The notes beneath the pieces are model-generated. The model ran no database searches, was not told the origin of the DNA, and saw only the letters and a program-made list of their open reading frames with translations. A stretch of 64,000 bases of DNA. Source: Candidatus Jettenia caeni (GTDB lineage: Bacteria > Planctomycetota > Brocadiia > Brocadiales > Brocadiaceae). This document shows, in pieces, positions 37,687-46,832 of the stretch. Numbering within the stretch: the first letter of the stretch is position 1; each line of letters opens with the position of its first letter. The stretch lies in the NCBI GenBank assembly GCA_000296795.1, contig BAFH01000002.1:776686-840685 (forward strand). Direction: 5' to 3'. The translations under genes and the position numbers were made by a program.

Positions 37687-39393
37687 ATGTATAACTTTTT
37701 AAAAGTAACATTAATGTCAGCATTAATAGGTTGCGGGGCGATGGGAGCTGCATCCAGTCTCATGCTGAAAGAAGCAAAGGCAGTAGAAATTATCACCCAC
37801 TGGGTACCTCATGAAGTATATGGACAGATCGGTGAACCGGATAACAACGGTAAGGTGTTCTTCTCTGGTTTAGGGGCAAAATATATGGGATATCCAAAAC
37901 ATGAGAATCCACCACCCTATCCTGGCAAATACAGCAAATTCTGGAGAACCTTGCCAGCATACCGTTACTATATCCCTGATTTTATGTACAACAGGGATGA
38001 AGTAAGACCTTCAAACCCGATAAAGGGAACCTTCCAGCTCGAGCAGTGTATCGCATGTCACTCAGTTATGACCCCCGGTATCGTAAGGGATTATAAGAAG
38101 AGTGCTCACTCCAGGGCTGAACCGAACCCGACAGGCTGTGATACCTGTCATGGTAATAACCATCAGAAGCTTACCATGCCATCGTCAAAGGCTTGTGGTA
38201 CCAGTGAATGCCATGAGACCCAATATAGCGAACAGGGTCAGGGCGGTATCGGTTCACATGCATCGTGTTCAAGCTTTGCTCAGATTGAATGTGCATGGTC
38301 AATTGAAAGACCACCGGGCGACACTGCCGGTTGCACTTTCTGCCATACCAGTTCAGAAGAAAGATGCAGCACATGCCATCAGAGGCATCAGTTTGATCCG
38401 AAGGTTGCAAGACGTGCAGAGCAGTGCAAGACCTGCCATTGGGGTAAGGATCACAGAGACTGGGAGGCATATGATATTGGTTTGCATGGGGTAGTCTATC
38501 AGGTAAACAAATGGGATCCAAAGCAGTTCGATTGGGATAAGAAGTTGGCCGATGCAGATTATGTTGGTCCGACATGTCAGTATTGCCACATGAGGGGTGG
38601 TCATCACAACGTACAGAGGTTCAGCACCGTATATACCAGTATGGGTATGTCGATGGCTGATCGTGGAGCACCGATATGGAAAGAGAAGAGAGACCGTTGG
38701 GCATCAGTGTGCGATGATTGCCATTCACCGAGGTTTGCGAAAGAAAACCTGCAAGCATTGGATGAATCGGTTAAGGATGCCGGTCTGAAGTATCGTGAGA
38801 CCTTTAAAGTTGCAGAAGACCTCCTGAAGGATGGAGTAGCTGATCCAATGCCAAAAGATCTTGCACCTGACTGGTCAGGTCAGCATATCTGGAGTTTGAA
38901 GATCGGTGCCTATCATGATGGTCCGGAATATGGTGGCAAGACGGGTGAGTCTGGAGAGTTCAGGATGTCGAACTGTTCAGATATAGAAAGGCTCTGCTTT
39001 GAGAGCGTAGGGTATTTCCAGACGTATATCTATAAGGGTATGGCACATGGTTCATGGAACGATGCGACGTACTCAGATGGTTCATTCGGTATGGATCGTT
39101 GGTTGGTGAACGTAAAGCAGAATGCTTCTCAGGCAAGGAGACTTGCTGCATTGGAGAAGAAGGTTGGCATCAGTTGGGTTCCGGAGAGTTTCTGGAAGAC
39201 AGGTGAATGGCTTGATCAGTTAACGGGTCCGTACATCGTGAAGAATCATCCGGGGAAGACCATCTTCGATCTGTGTCCTGATCCAGGTTGGTTAGATACC
39301 CATCATGCACCTGCAGAAGAGGTTGAGTATATCAACAGGAAACTTGAAGAGCTTGGCATGAGACATGAATCACATGGCGGCGCTCATCACTAA
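37687..39393 (+). CDS. hdh: octaheme hydrazine dehydrogenase
   Basis: This 568-residue multiheme protein belongs to the hydroxylamine oxidoreductase family. A signal peptide ends at about Ala32 (KEAKA). Eight haem sites are visible: Cys121-His125, Cys151-His155, Cys170-His176, Cys216-His220, Cys227-His231, Cys247-His251, Cys297-His301 and Cys342-His346. The third is a CX4CH site (CGTSECH). Tyr462 (in NDATYSDG) fits the crosslinking tyrosine of the P460-type catalytic haem, the mark of oxidative members. Overall it matches my memory of anammox HDH, which oxidises hydrazine to N2 in the anammoxosome; a hydroxylamine-oxidising paralogue is the alternative. It is a single gene with a strong ribosome binding site. 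Confidence 0.88.
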   Translation: MYNFLKVTLMSALIGCGAMGAASSLMLKEAKAVEIITHWVPHEVYGQIGEPDNNGKVFFSGLGAKYMGYPKHENPPPYPGKYSKFWRTLPAYRYYIPDFMYNRDEVRPSNPIKGTFQLEQCIACHSVMTPGIVRDYKKSAHSRAEPNPTGCDTCHGNNHQKLTMPSSKACGTSECHETQYSEQGQGGIGSHASCSSFAQIECAWSIERPPGDTAGCTFCHTSSEERCSTCHQRHQFDPKVARRAEQCKTCHWGKDHRDWEAYDIGLHGVVYQVNKWDPKQFDWDKKLADADYVGPTCQYCHMRGGHHNVQRFSTVYTSMGMSMADRGAPIWKEKRDRWASVCDDCHSPRFAKENLQALDESVKDAGLKYRETFKVAEDLLKDGVADPMPKDLAPDWSGQHIWSLKIGAYHDGPEYGGKTGESGEFRMSNCSDIERLCFESVGYFQTYIYKGMAHGSWNDATYSDGSFGMDRWLVNVKQNASQARRLAALEKKVGISWVPESFWKTGEWLDQLTGPYIVKNHPGKTIFDLCPDPGWLDTHHAPAEEVEYINRKLEELGMRHESHGGAHH

Positions 39394-39448
39394 GAGGTAA
39401 CGAGAGAAAAAGATTGTTCATTTATTCTCTTGATGCTGTATGAGACTT

Positions 39449-39477
39449 GTAGAGACGACCTACCGGGTCGTCTCTAC
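39449..39477. repeat. perfect palindrome at the 3' end of the mnmE-like gene
   Basis: GTAGAGACGACC and GGTCGTCTCTAC form a 12-bp stem with a TACCG loop. It lies between the convergent hdh and mnmE-like genes and overlaps the last codons of the latter (VETTR and stop). It may also act as a terminator. A degenerate relative is at 5223-5250. Confidence 0.75.
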
Positions 39478-40971
39478 CCTTATATTAATCGTTCCATGTC
39501 CTTCTAAACATGCTGTAAAAATCTTTTTTAATTCATCAATCAGCCCGGATATCATACAGGTCTTATCTCCCGTGTTCAAATAATTTTTTGCTTGTTTCAC
39601 TACAACATCAGCTTTTGCCAGCAAACAGTACTGCCTTCTGGTAAATACTATCGGCCTCATGGGCTTATAAGTAGTGTCTAATTCGCCTACAAGCCTTTCT
39701 TTTAAATCTTCAAGTCTATCCCTATTCCGGGCGGATAGAGAATATAAAGGCTGAGTCACTGCAGACTCAATCTTTTTTCTGTCTAACCTTGCAGCCAAAT
39801 CACATTTATTGACTACGGGTATAATCTTGTACGTATTCACGTTTTGGTGTAAATCATCAGCATTCTTTTTCTTCGACCAGGAACTTAATGCACTCAAGAT
39901 CTCCGCATCTTCCTGATCAAAAGGCCTGGAATTATCAAATACTGCCATTACCTTATCTGCACGTTGGAGTTGTTCGAGCGCCATTTCTATGCCCATAGAT
40001 TCGAGGATGTCTTCAGTATCTCTGATACCCGCAGTATCCATAATTTCAAAAGGGACTCCATGAACAGAGATCAATTCGCTTACGTAATCTCGCGTAGTCC
40101 CCGGCTCATGATGCACCAGCATTCGCTCCTCACCAAGGATAGCGTTGATGATAGTAGATTTGCCAACATTAGGCTTACCCAGGATCACTAACACTTGTGG
40201 TGTAGTCAGCGCCATACCAAGTGAAGCCGTTTCCAATAAGCATCTGATATGATTCTCCAGGGAAGAAAGCATCTTTTCGTTCAATAATGCCTCTCTGCCT
40301 TCCCTTGCCAAATTGGGAATTAAGGATTTTTCTTCTCCCCGGTACTGATCTGTATGGATAATTGCCCCATGATACCAGGATTCTTTAAGGAAAGCCCGCT
40401 CGATTCCTTCAATAATTTCCAGTCCTTGCCTTAATGCGCTTGATAATGCCCCTGCATGCTGATCCAGCAACACCTTTACGCCTAACTTTGTATGTGCGTG
40501 AACAACTGCCTGAAGCGCCTCTTTCTGAACAAAATCCATTTTGTTATTTTCAAAAGATTGCTGTAACAAAGCGTCCTGCGGAACCCCTTCTGCGCCTGAA
40601 GATTGCAGGCATTCATAAATCCTCATTACAACACGGATTCCGCCGTGGCAGTTTATTTCTACAATATCTTCACCAGTAAAACTACCCTCCTTCTTGATTA
40701 TGTGCAAGATAACTTCGTCAAGTCTTTGTCCTTTATCATGTATATACCCATAGTAAAGCTTTTGATTTACAGCATTTTGAAGATCAGCAATCCCTTTTCC
40801 TGTGAATATCTTATTAACAATAGTAAAAGCGTTTGGGCCGGACACCATAACCTTACCAATACCACCTTCACCTAACGGTGTTACGATCGATGCTATGGTT
40901 TTATGTTTTACAAGCTTATCGTTTTTTGTTCTTTTATCATCTTTCTTTTGCATGTATTTTAATGGCCTCAT
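39460..40971 (-). CDS. MnmE-like GTPase without C-terminal cysteine motif
   Basis: MnmE modifies the wobble uridine of tRNAs with MnmG. This 503-residue relative keeps the folate-binding start TIASIVTPLGEGGIGKVMVSG, FTGEDIVEINCHGG and a full G domain: GKPNVGKST (near 267), EPGTTRDYV, DTAGIRDT and NKCDL. The usual PGEFT-RAF-NGK string is altered (PQDALLQQSFENNKMD), and the terminal FCIGK motif is missing. The protein ends LEGHGTINIRVETTR, where the last residues come from a palindromic repeat. It may be an inactivated or specialised paralogue. It is convergent with hdh. Confidence 0.75.
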   Translation of the reverse strand: MRPLKYMQKKDDKRTKNDKLVKHKTIASIVTPLGEGGIGKVMVSGPNAFTIVNKIFTGKGIADLQNAVNQKLYYGYIHDKGQRLDEVILHIIKKEGSFTGEDIVEINCHGGIRVVMRIYECLQSSGAEGVPQDALLQQSFENNKMDFVQKEALQAVVHAHTKLGVKVLLDQHAGALSSALRQGLEIIEGIERAFLKESWYHGAIIHTDQYRGEEKSLIPNLAREGREALLNEKMLSSLENHIRCLLETASLGMALTTPQVLVILGKPNVGKSTIINAILGEERMLVHHEPGTTRDYVSELISVHGVPFEIMDTAGIRDTEDILESMGIEMALEQLQRADKVMAVFDNSRPFDQEDAEILSALSSWSKKKNADDLHQNVNTYKIIPVVNKCDLAARLDRKKIESAVTQPLYSLSARNRDRLEDLKERLVGELDTTYKPMRPIVFTRRQYCLLAKADVVVKQAKNYLNTGDKTCMISGLIDELKKIFTACLEGHGTINIRVETTR

Positions 40972-41244
40972 TGCGGGAAAGTTGAATATCAGAGTAGAAC
41001 AAAGGGGGATTACGATGCTTCAGTCGCTCCCTCTTTCTTTGCAGTAAATTTGATGCTTCCTTTTTAGACAGCCCTTATCCATAATACCCTTACGATCCGC
41101 AGTATTTTAGTAAGTACCTTTATTATTTTACTCCTTACTTTAGCCAAAAGCAATTATACTCAATTAAGAATTGATATAAGTCAAAATAACAGGACTCCTC
41201 CTCACCTATAAATAGGCCTTCGGCGACTTTTTCCTCTCCCTTTC

Positions 41245-42958
41245 GAGACTGTGTCGTAATTATCAAAATTTTTTATAAAAAAGCGGACTCTCGGAGAGAT
41301 AAAGAATGCGGGATGTGATAGAATATACCCCTAAAAAGGAGGTGGAATAATGGCATATCGATATGGGAATCGTTATCAAATAGCATTATTACCCAAAAGC
41401 ATCGAGGACTATGTTGGTCCCGATGACCCGGTAAGGGTATATGATGCGTTTGTTGATGCACTGGATTTGAAAGAACTTGGTATGGAGATGAATCCTCATA
41501 AAGTTGGTAACACAGAGTATGATCCCCGGGTCATGCTCAAATTATTTGTCTACGGCTATTCGTATGGATGGAAGAGTTCCCGGAAACTCGAGAGAGCTCT
41601 GTATCATAATGTATCGTTTATCTGGCTTCTGGGAGGACTTACTCCTGATCATAAAACCATAGCGGAGTTTCGCCGTAAGAACACAGAAGCCCTTAAAAGA
41701 ATTCTCAAGCAATGTACTCGGATGTGTATGGAATTAGACTTACTCGATGGCAATGTACTCTTTGTAGATGGAACAAAGATCAGGGCAAATGCATCTCGTA
41801 CGAGAAATCACACAAAGCACCACTACGAGGAACACTTGGCAGAGGTTGATAAGCGGATAGATGAACTGCTTGAGGAATGTGAACGAATTGATGAGAAAGA
41901 GAAAGAACAGGGTTCATGGATAAAGCTGGAGAAAGAGCTGGTAGAGAACGAAGAGTATCGTACCCGGATACGGGAGATGTTGAATCGATTTAAAGAGGAA
42001 GAGGAAAAAGGGAAAAGGCCGAAAACGATAAACCAGACCGATCCGGAGAGTGCCCTGATGAGAAGCGTACAAGGTTCCCATGCGAGCTATAATGTGCAAA
42101 GCGTTGTGGATGAGAAGCATAGTCTTATTGTGCATGTTGATGCCGTCAGCGAGACGAGTGATGTAAACCAATTTGCCCATCAGATTACTCAAGCGGAAGA
42201 GGTGACCGGGAAGGGATGTAAGGTTGGATGTGCAGATGCAGGCTATGCAGATACCGAAGAGCTCGAGAAGATAGACCGGAGGGGGACAACAGTCATAGTT
42301 CCATCGCAGCGGCAAGCACTGCATAATCCAGAAGAAAAGCCCTTTGGTAAGGATAAATTTGTCTATGACAAAGAGCACGACTGTTACTGGTGTCCGGAAG
42401 GGCAGAAGCTCGTGTATGAAGGGAAACACGAGGGAGACAAAAAGATAGCATACCGGATACCGGATGCTGTCGTGTGTAAGAAGTGCAAGCAGTATGGTCA
42501 GTGTACAGATTTCCCGAGGGGGAGAAAGATAGTTCGGTTATCTCAGGAAGAGGTCAAGGAGAAACTGGAGAGGCAGTATGAGCACCCAGAGTCTCAAGAG
42601 ATCTACAAGAAACGGAAGGCACGGGTTGAACATCCGTTTGGTCATATCAGGAGGAATCTGGGGATGACGAGCTTTCTGGTACGGGGACGAGAAGGAGCAC
42701 GGGCGGAGATATCAGTCGCAGCAACCTGTTTTAATATCGTACGAATGATTACGTTACTGGGAGGTGTGAGAGAGCTTATAGGAGGATTCATGGCATTGCA
42801 GAGCTAAGAGATTGAGGGAAGATGCCTCATTATCTACAGGGTATGAAAAAAACGATGTCTTTTTGAGACACATATGCAGATCATGTTTCACCGAGAGTAT
42901 TTTTCTCTCTGATTAAAGAACGAATCCAACCCTTTCTGGGTAATTATGACACAGTCTC
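41245..42958. mobile_element. IS1182-type insertion sequence
   Basis: The ends GAGACTGTGTCGTAATTA (41245-41262) and the complement GAGACTGTGTCATAATTA (42941-42958) are inverted repeats with one difference. Flanks beyond them also resemble each other imperfectly (CCCTT). The element is about 1.7 kb with one full-length transposase gene. No clear target duplication is seen. It separates the hdh block from the polysaccharide locus. Confidence 0.8.
41350..42807 (+). CDS. IS1182-family transposase
   Basis: This 485-residue DDE transposase begins MAYRYGNRYQIALLPKSIED after an aaaaggagg ribosome binding site. It has the family N-terminal domain (VMLKLFVYGYSYGWKSSRKL), the first catalytic Asp in LFVDGTKIRANAS, the second in CADAGYADTEEL and the Glu in RARVEHPFGHIRRNLG. 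A four-cysteine knuckle-like part (CYWCPEG, CKKCKQYGQC) sits in the insertion domain. The frame is intact. Confidence 0.92.
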   Translation: MAYRYGNRYQIALLPKSIEDYVGPDDPVRVYDAFVDALDLKELGMEMNPHKVGNTEYDPRVMLKLFVYGYSYGWKSSRKLERALYHNVSFIWLLGGLTPDHKTIAEFRRKNTEALKRILKQCTRMCMELDLLDGNVLFVDGTKIRANASRTRNHTKHHYEEHLAEVDKRIDELLEECERIDEKEKEQGSWIKLEKELVENEEYRTRIREMLNRFKEEEEKGKRPKTINQTDPESALMRSVQGSHASYNVQSVVDEKHSLIVHVDAVSETSDVNQFAHQITQAEEVTGKGCKVGCADAGYADTEELEKIDRRGTTVIVPSQRQALHNPEEKPFGKDKFVYDKEHDCYWCPEGQKLVYEGKHEGDKKIAYRIPDAVVCKKCKQYGQCTDFPRGRKIVRLSQEEVKEKLERQYEHPESQEIYKKRKARVEHPFGHIRRNLGMTSFLVRGREGARAEISVAATCFNIVRMITLLGGVRELIGGFMALQS

Positions 42959-43507
42959 TCAAGGGAGGGGTTAGGGGAGGGTGGTTGTCCTTTTCCTTCA
43001 CCCCCACCTAACCTCCCCCACCAAGGGGGAAGAACTCTTTGTTTGAATTTCCTAAGCATTAAATTAAACTGCCTTTGGCAGTATCAACAAAATTCTTTAG
43101 CTCTCTAAAATTAGTATACCCTAATTTTTATTGAGATGCGGAACTCTTCCTTGCTTCATGCACTTCGTGCCTTCTGTGTATGCATTTGTCTACACAGAGT
43201 ATGTTTTTGCCAATATACAAGCCATAAATATATCTATATGCAGCATAACTACTTAGCTATAGTATTAATAAATTTTGTATCTATATGCATACAGAGAACA
43301 GGATCATGCTTTACCAATAAAAATAAAATTATGAATATCGAAGTGTGTGTAACGGCTAGTTATTTATATAGTTATATGTCCGCTTTAGTCTGATAAAAAA
43401 TTTTTATACACATAACTTCTTTTGCAGGCATGCTGTTTGTAATCTACGAGAAGAACTTTATTAAGCGTACTTTTCAATAAATTAAAATGTTGAGAATATT
43501 ACTATAG
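42959..43507. other. intergenic region before the polysaccharide locus
   Basis: The left part holds a long imperfect inverted repeat (42963-43033; gggaggggttagggg and cacctaacctccccc arms), a G/C-run element type seen elsewhere in the window. A small CTGCC-TTT-GGCAG hairpin lies at 43069-43081. The remaining stretch should contain the promoter of the polysaccharide genes. No gene is supported. Confidence 0.45.
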
Positions 43508-45172
43508 ATGAATTTAAACTCTTCCAGAAGCACTCCACGAGATTACCTGAGAATTTTATTCAGACACAAGATCGTTATTATCATTACACTCATTGCTATC
43601 ACGGTGACTACGTATATCGGGCTTGAACTTAAAACCCCGGTTTATGAGGCGCATGTTAAGATGCTCATTTCCGCACAGAAGCAGATAGATTCACCTTATT
43701 ACAAGGATTTGAGTAGCGCTTATAAGGATACCAAAATAGCCCTTACTCAAGCTGAGATTGTAACTTCTACTCATGTATTAGAACGCGCCGTCAAGGCACT
43801 TAAACTCCAGGAGCGCCCATTCGATTATGAAAAGAATTTCTATACCCCACTAAAAGCGCAGTTAACAGATCTTAAAACTAAATGGCTGGCAAATCTAAAA
43901 ACGATATGGCCGGTAAATTCAGAACCTAAAGAATCAGAAATACAGCAAGAACCACAGGATATGGTATCTGAACAAGAACAGGAACAGAAAAGAAAGCAAG
44001 AATATCGTTTATGGATAGCAACAGAAAATCTAAGAAGGGCTGTAAATGTTGAGCCTATAAGAGACACTGATTTATTTACAATAACCGTTAATGACTTTAG
44101 CCCGGACGAAGCGGCGATGATTGCCAACGCGGTAAGTCGTTCATATATTATTTGTGATCTTGAACAGCAACTGGCAGAACTTCAACTTCAGTATGAAGAT
44201 AAACATCAGCTTGTATTACAATTGAAGGACAATATCGACAAGATGAATGATAATCTTAGCGGCGTGTCACTTTCTTACATTGAATCAATCGGTCCGGCGA
44301 CAATTAAGATAGTTGAGCAAGCAAAAAAACCGTTTGTACCAATAGGAATTAATAAACATCTTACTCTTGCTCTGGCATCCTTTATGGGCATATTTTTAGG
44401 TATTATGTTTGCCTTTGGACTGGACTATATTGACCATACATTTAAGTCATCGCAAGATGTAGAGTTATTTCTCAACTTGCCATTTTTAGGATCAATCCCG
44501 AAGGGAAGGTTAAATGGAACGACCTTAATTAAAGATATAAACCAGATAAATCCTTATACCCAGTTCTATAAACATCTTGCAGACCAGATATATTTCTCAA
44601 TGAAAAACAAAAAATTAAAATCCATTATGATAACTGCTGCTTCGCCCTTAGAAGGATCTACAGGCATTACTGCCAATCTTTGCCATTATTTATCAAAAAA
44701 AGCAGGTCGTAAGGCAATTATTATTGATACTAATTTAAAATCCCCGGCAATACATAAAATTTTTAATATCCCGGAAAATCCAGGTCTTTCGAATGTACTG
44801 GAAGGCGAAATTTCATTTGAAGAAGCGGTTCATAACTTAGGTCATAACTTATCCGTATTGCCTGCTGGTAAAACCTCTCTCGACTCGACATTACTTTTAG
44901 ATTCTACTTCTATGATTAATGTAATCAGGGCTGCAAAAGAAAGGTACGAATTCGTATTTGTTGACTACGCAGACTTAAAAGATTTTCAGGATGCTTACGT
45001 ACTTTCTTCATATTTAGATGGAGTTGTCCTTGTTGTGAATGAGGGTAAAACCCGATGCCATGCTGTGAAGACGTTGATTGCCCCCTTCGAGGAAGGGAAA
45101 TCCAATATGATTGGCGTTATTTTGAACAATCGTACATTTGTGATTCCAAAAATAATCTATAAGAGGATTTAA
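43508..45172 (+). CDS. Wzz/BY-kinase-like protein with degenerate P-loop
   Basis: This 554-residue inner-membrane protein has the chain-length-determinant layout: transmembrane helix about 22-41, periplasmic part rich in helices with a Gln/Glu-rich insert near 145-160, and a second helix about 283-305 after a PFVPIGIN proline motif. A CapB-like ATPase domain follows (about 370-554). Its Walker A should read EGKST but is EGSTGIT near 382, without the lysine; the Asp motifs are IIIDTNLKSP and FVFVDYAD. The tyrosine-rich tail of BY-kinases is missing. It probably controls polymer length without kinase activity. It opens the polysaccharide locus. Confidence 0.8.
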   Translation: MNLNSSRSTPRDYLRILFRHKIVIIITLIAITVTTYIGLELKTPVYEAHVKMLISAQKQIDSPYYKDLSSAYKDTKIALTQAEIVTSTHVLERAVKALKLQERPFDYEKNFYTPLKAQLTDLKTKWLANLKTIWPVNSEPKESEIQQEPQDMVSEQEQEQKRKQEYRLWIATENLRRAVNVEPIRDTDLFTITVNDFSPDEAAMIANAVSRSYIICDLEQQLAELQLQYEDKHQLVLQLKDNIDKMNDNLSGVSLSYIESIGPATIKIVEQAKKPFVPIGINKHLTLALASFMGIFLGIMFAFGLDYIDHTFKSSQDVELFLNLPFLGSIPKGRLNGTTLIKDINQINPYTQFYKHLADQIYFSMKNKKLKSIMITAASPLEGSTGITANLCHYLSKKAGRKAIIIDTNLKSPAIHKIFNIPENPGLSNVLEGEISFEEAVHNLGHNLSVLPAGKTSLDSTLLLDSTSMINVIRAAKERYEFVFVDYADLKDFQDAYVLSSYLDGVVLVVNEGKTRCHAVKTLIAPFEEGKSNMIGVILNNRTFVIPKIIYKRI

Positions 45173-45283
45173 TAAGACCAGAAAAGGTGAAGGATAAAGG
45201 GGATGTACCTGTTCATTATTCAAACGTGTAGCAGGCATGAATGTGGTTATATTGATTTTTGTTAAGGTGAATAAGGTTAATAC

Positions 45284-46582
45284 ATGAGTGAATTGCTGAA
45301 AAAAATAAAAACAAAGCATGCTAAGGTAGGTATCGTAGGTCTTGGTTATGTTGGATTACCACTAGCTCTTGAATTTTTAAGAAGCGGGTATTGTGTAACA
45401 GGTATTGACAAAAATAGGGAACGTGTTGAATCTCTTACCAGAGGCAGATCGTATGTGATAGATATAAAGGACGAAGATATCTCAGGGTTTATTCAAAAGG
45501 GTCTCTTTCGCGTAACTGATGACGCCGGCGTCTTATCAGCTCTCGATGCCATAAGCATCTGTGTGCCAACGCCGCTGACTAAGACGAAGGACCCTGATAT
45601 GTCTTACATCATCAATGTGGGCCAAGAGATTAAGAAGTATATGCATAATGAACAAATTTTTATTTTAGAAAGCACCACCTATCCGGGAACTACTGAGGAA
45701 TTGATGCAACCGATATTAGAGGAGAGCGGGTTAAAGGTGGGGAAAGATTTTTATCTTGCCTTTTCTCCGGAACGTATTGATCCGGGAAATAAGCGGTATT
45801 CAGTTAAGAATGTGCCGAAAGTAGTAGGAGGTGTAACTCAACAATGCACAGAACTGGCATGCTGTTTATACAATCAGATTATTGATACGATTATACCTGT
45901 TTCATCTCCAAAAGTAGCTGAGATGGTAAAACTGCTGGAGAATACATTCCGTAGTATCAATATTGCCTTAGTGAATGAGATTGCCATCGTGGCAGAAAGG
46001 CTGGGCATTGATGTGTGGGAAGTTATAGATGCTGCAAAGACAAAACCCTTTGGTTTTATGTCATTTTATCCTGGGCCCGGTCTGGGAGGACATTGCATTC
46101 CCATCGACCCGCTCTATCTTTCCTGGGTTGCTAAAAAAAATGGATTTGAGTTACGCTTTATTGCCCTTGCAGATCAGATTAATAGCGCTATGCCTGAATT
46201 TGTTGTGGAAAAGATCATCGATGTGCTGAACAATGCTGAAAAAAGCGTAAAAGGCTCAAACATTCATATTCTGGGCGTTGCGTATAAGAAGGATGTCGAT
46301 GATGTCCGGGAATCGCCTGCACTTGAGATTATGAGTATCTTAAAATCGAAAGGCGCAAAGATATCGTATACAGATCCTCATATCCCGGAAGTTAATTGCC
46401 ACAAGTTGAGTATTAAATCAGAACCGCTTTCTCAGGAGATCTTATCTAAAGCGGATTGCTCTGTTATCGTGACAGACCATAGTAGCTTTGATTATGGCTT
46501 AATTGTGTCCAACTCTAAACTGATCGTTGATACCCGGAATGCCTTGAAGGGTGTTAAAAAGAAATGTATCGTGCGACTCTAG
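45284..46582 (+). CDS. nucleotide-sugar 6-dehydrogenase (WecC/WbpA-like)
   Basis: This 432-residue enzyme oxidises a UDP-sugar C6 alcohol to the uronic acid in two NAD-dependent steps. The Rossmann motif is VGIVGLGYVGLPLALEF, SPERIDPGN and the catalytic cysteine Cys271 in GLGGHCIPIDP follow, and the C-terminal UDP-binding part contains GVAYKKDVDDVRESPAL. The sequence fits UDP-N-acetylglucosamine or -mannosamine dehydrogenases better than UDP-glucose dehydrogenase. It would supply an acidic amino sugar for the glycan. Confidence 0.88.
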   Translation: MSELLKKIKTKHAKVGIVGLGYVGLPLALEFLRSGYCVTGIDKNRERVESLTRGRSYVIDIKDEDISGFIQKGLFRVTDDAGVLSALDAISICVPTPLTKTKDPDMSYIINVGQEIKKYMHNEQIFILESTTYPGTTEELMQPILEESGLKVGKDFYLAFSPERIDPGNKRYSVKNVPKVVGGVTQQCTELACCLYNQIIDTIIPVSSPKVAEMVKLLENTFRSINIALVNEIAIVAERLGIDVWEVIDAAKTKPFGFMSFYPGPGLGGHCIPIDPLYLSWVAKKNGFELRFIALADQINSAMPEFVVEKIIDVLNNAEKSVKGSNIHILGVAYKKDVDDVRESPALEIMSILKSKGAKISYTDPHIPEVNCHKLSIKSEPLSQEILSKADCSVIVTDHSSFDYGLIVSNSKLIVDTRNALKGVKKKCIVRL

Positions 46583-46644
46583 TGCACTATCAATAGAATT
46601 CATGATAATACGGTTTGTATCGGTTCAACTGCATGAGGCTGTGT

Positions 46645-46721
46645 CATTGCGAGGGTATTGTCCGAAGCAATCCCCTGGACATTTCAAAAGAGATTGCTTC
46701 GGGAAAAAACCCCTCGCAATG
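46645..46721. repeat. TCATTGCGAGG palindromic element
   Basis: CATTGCGAGGG (46645-46655) pairs with CCCTCGCAATG (46711-46721) and CCGAAGCAATC (46662-46672) with GATTGCTTCGG (46692-46702). The whole unit folds into one long hairpin. A half unit lies at 10289-10322. I recall similar CATTGCGAG-GAAGCAATC elements in many anaerobe genomes. Confidence 0.75.
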
Positions 46722-46832
46722 GCAAATACTCTAAAGCCTATTGTGGTAAATTATCCTGACAGTGTACCAGGTATGGGTAGGGAGTTTTTTGAACTTATGA
46801 AAAGCTCTTGTTTTTAATAACGGGAGGTAGTA

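Noticed and set aside
41230-42965. A target-site duplication for the IS1182-type element
   Set aside because: The flanks (tttc and tcaa) do not match as direct repeats; the similarity beyond the ends is inverted.
43136-43393. An 85-codon open frame before the polysaccharide locus (MRNSSLLHALRAFCVC)
   Set aside because: No ribosome binding site, odd composition rich in Cys, Tyr and His, and no resemblance to a family. It lies in AT-rich intergenic DNA.
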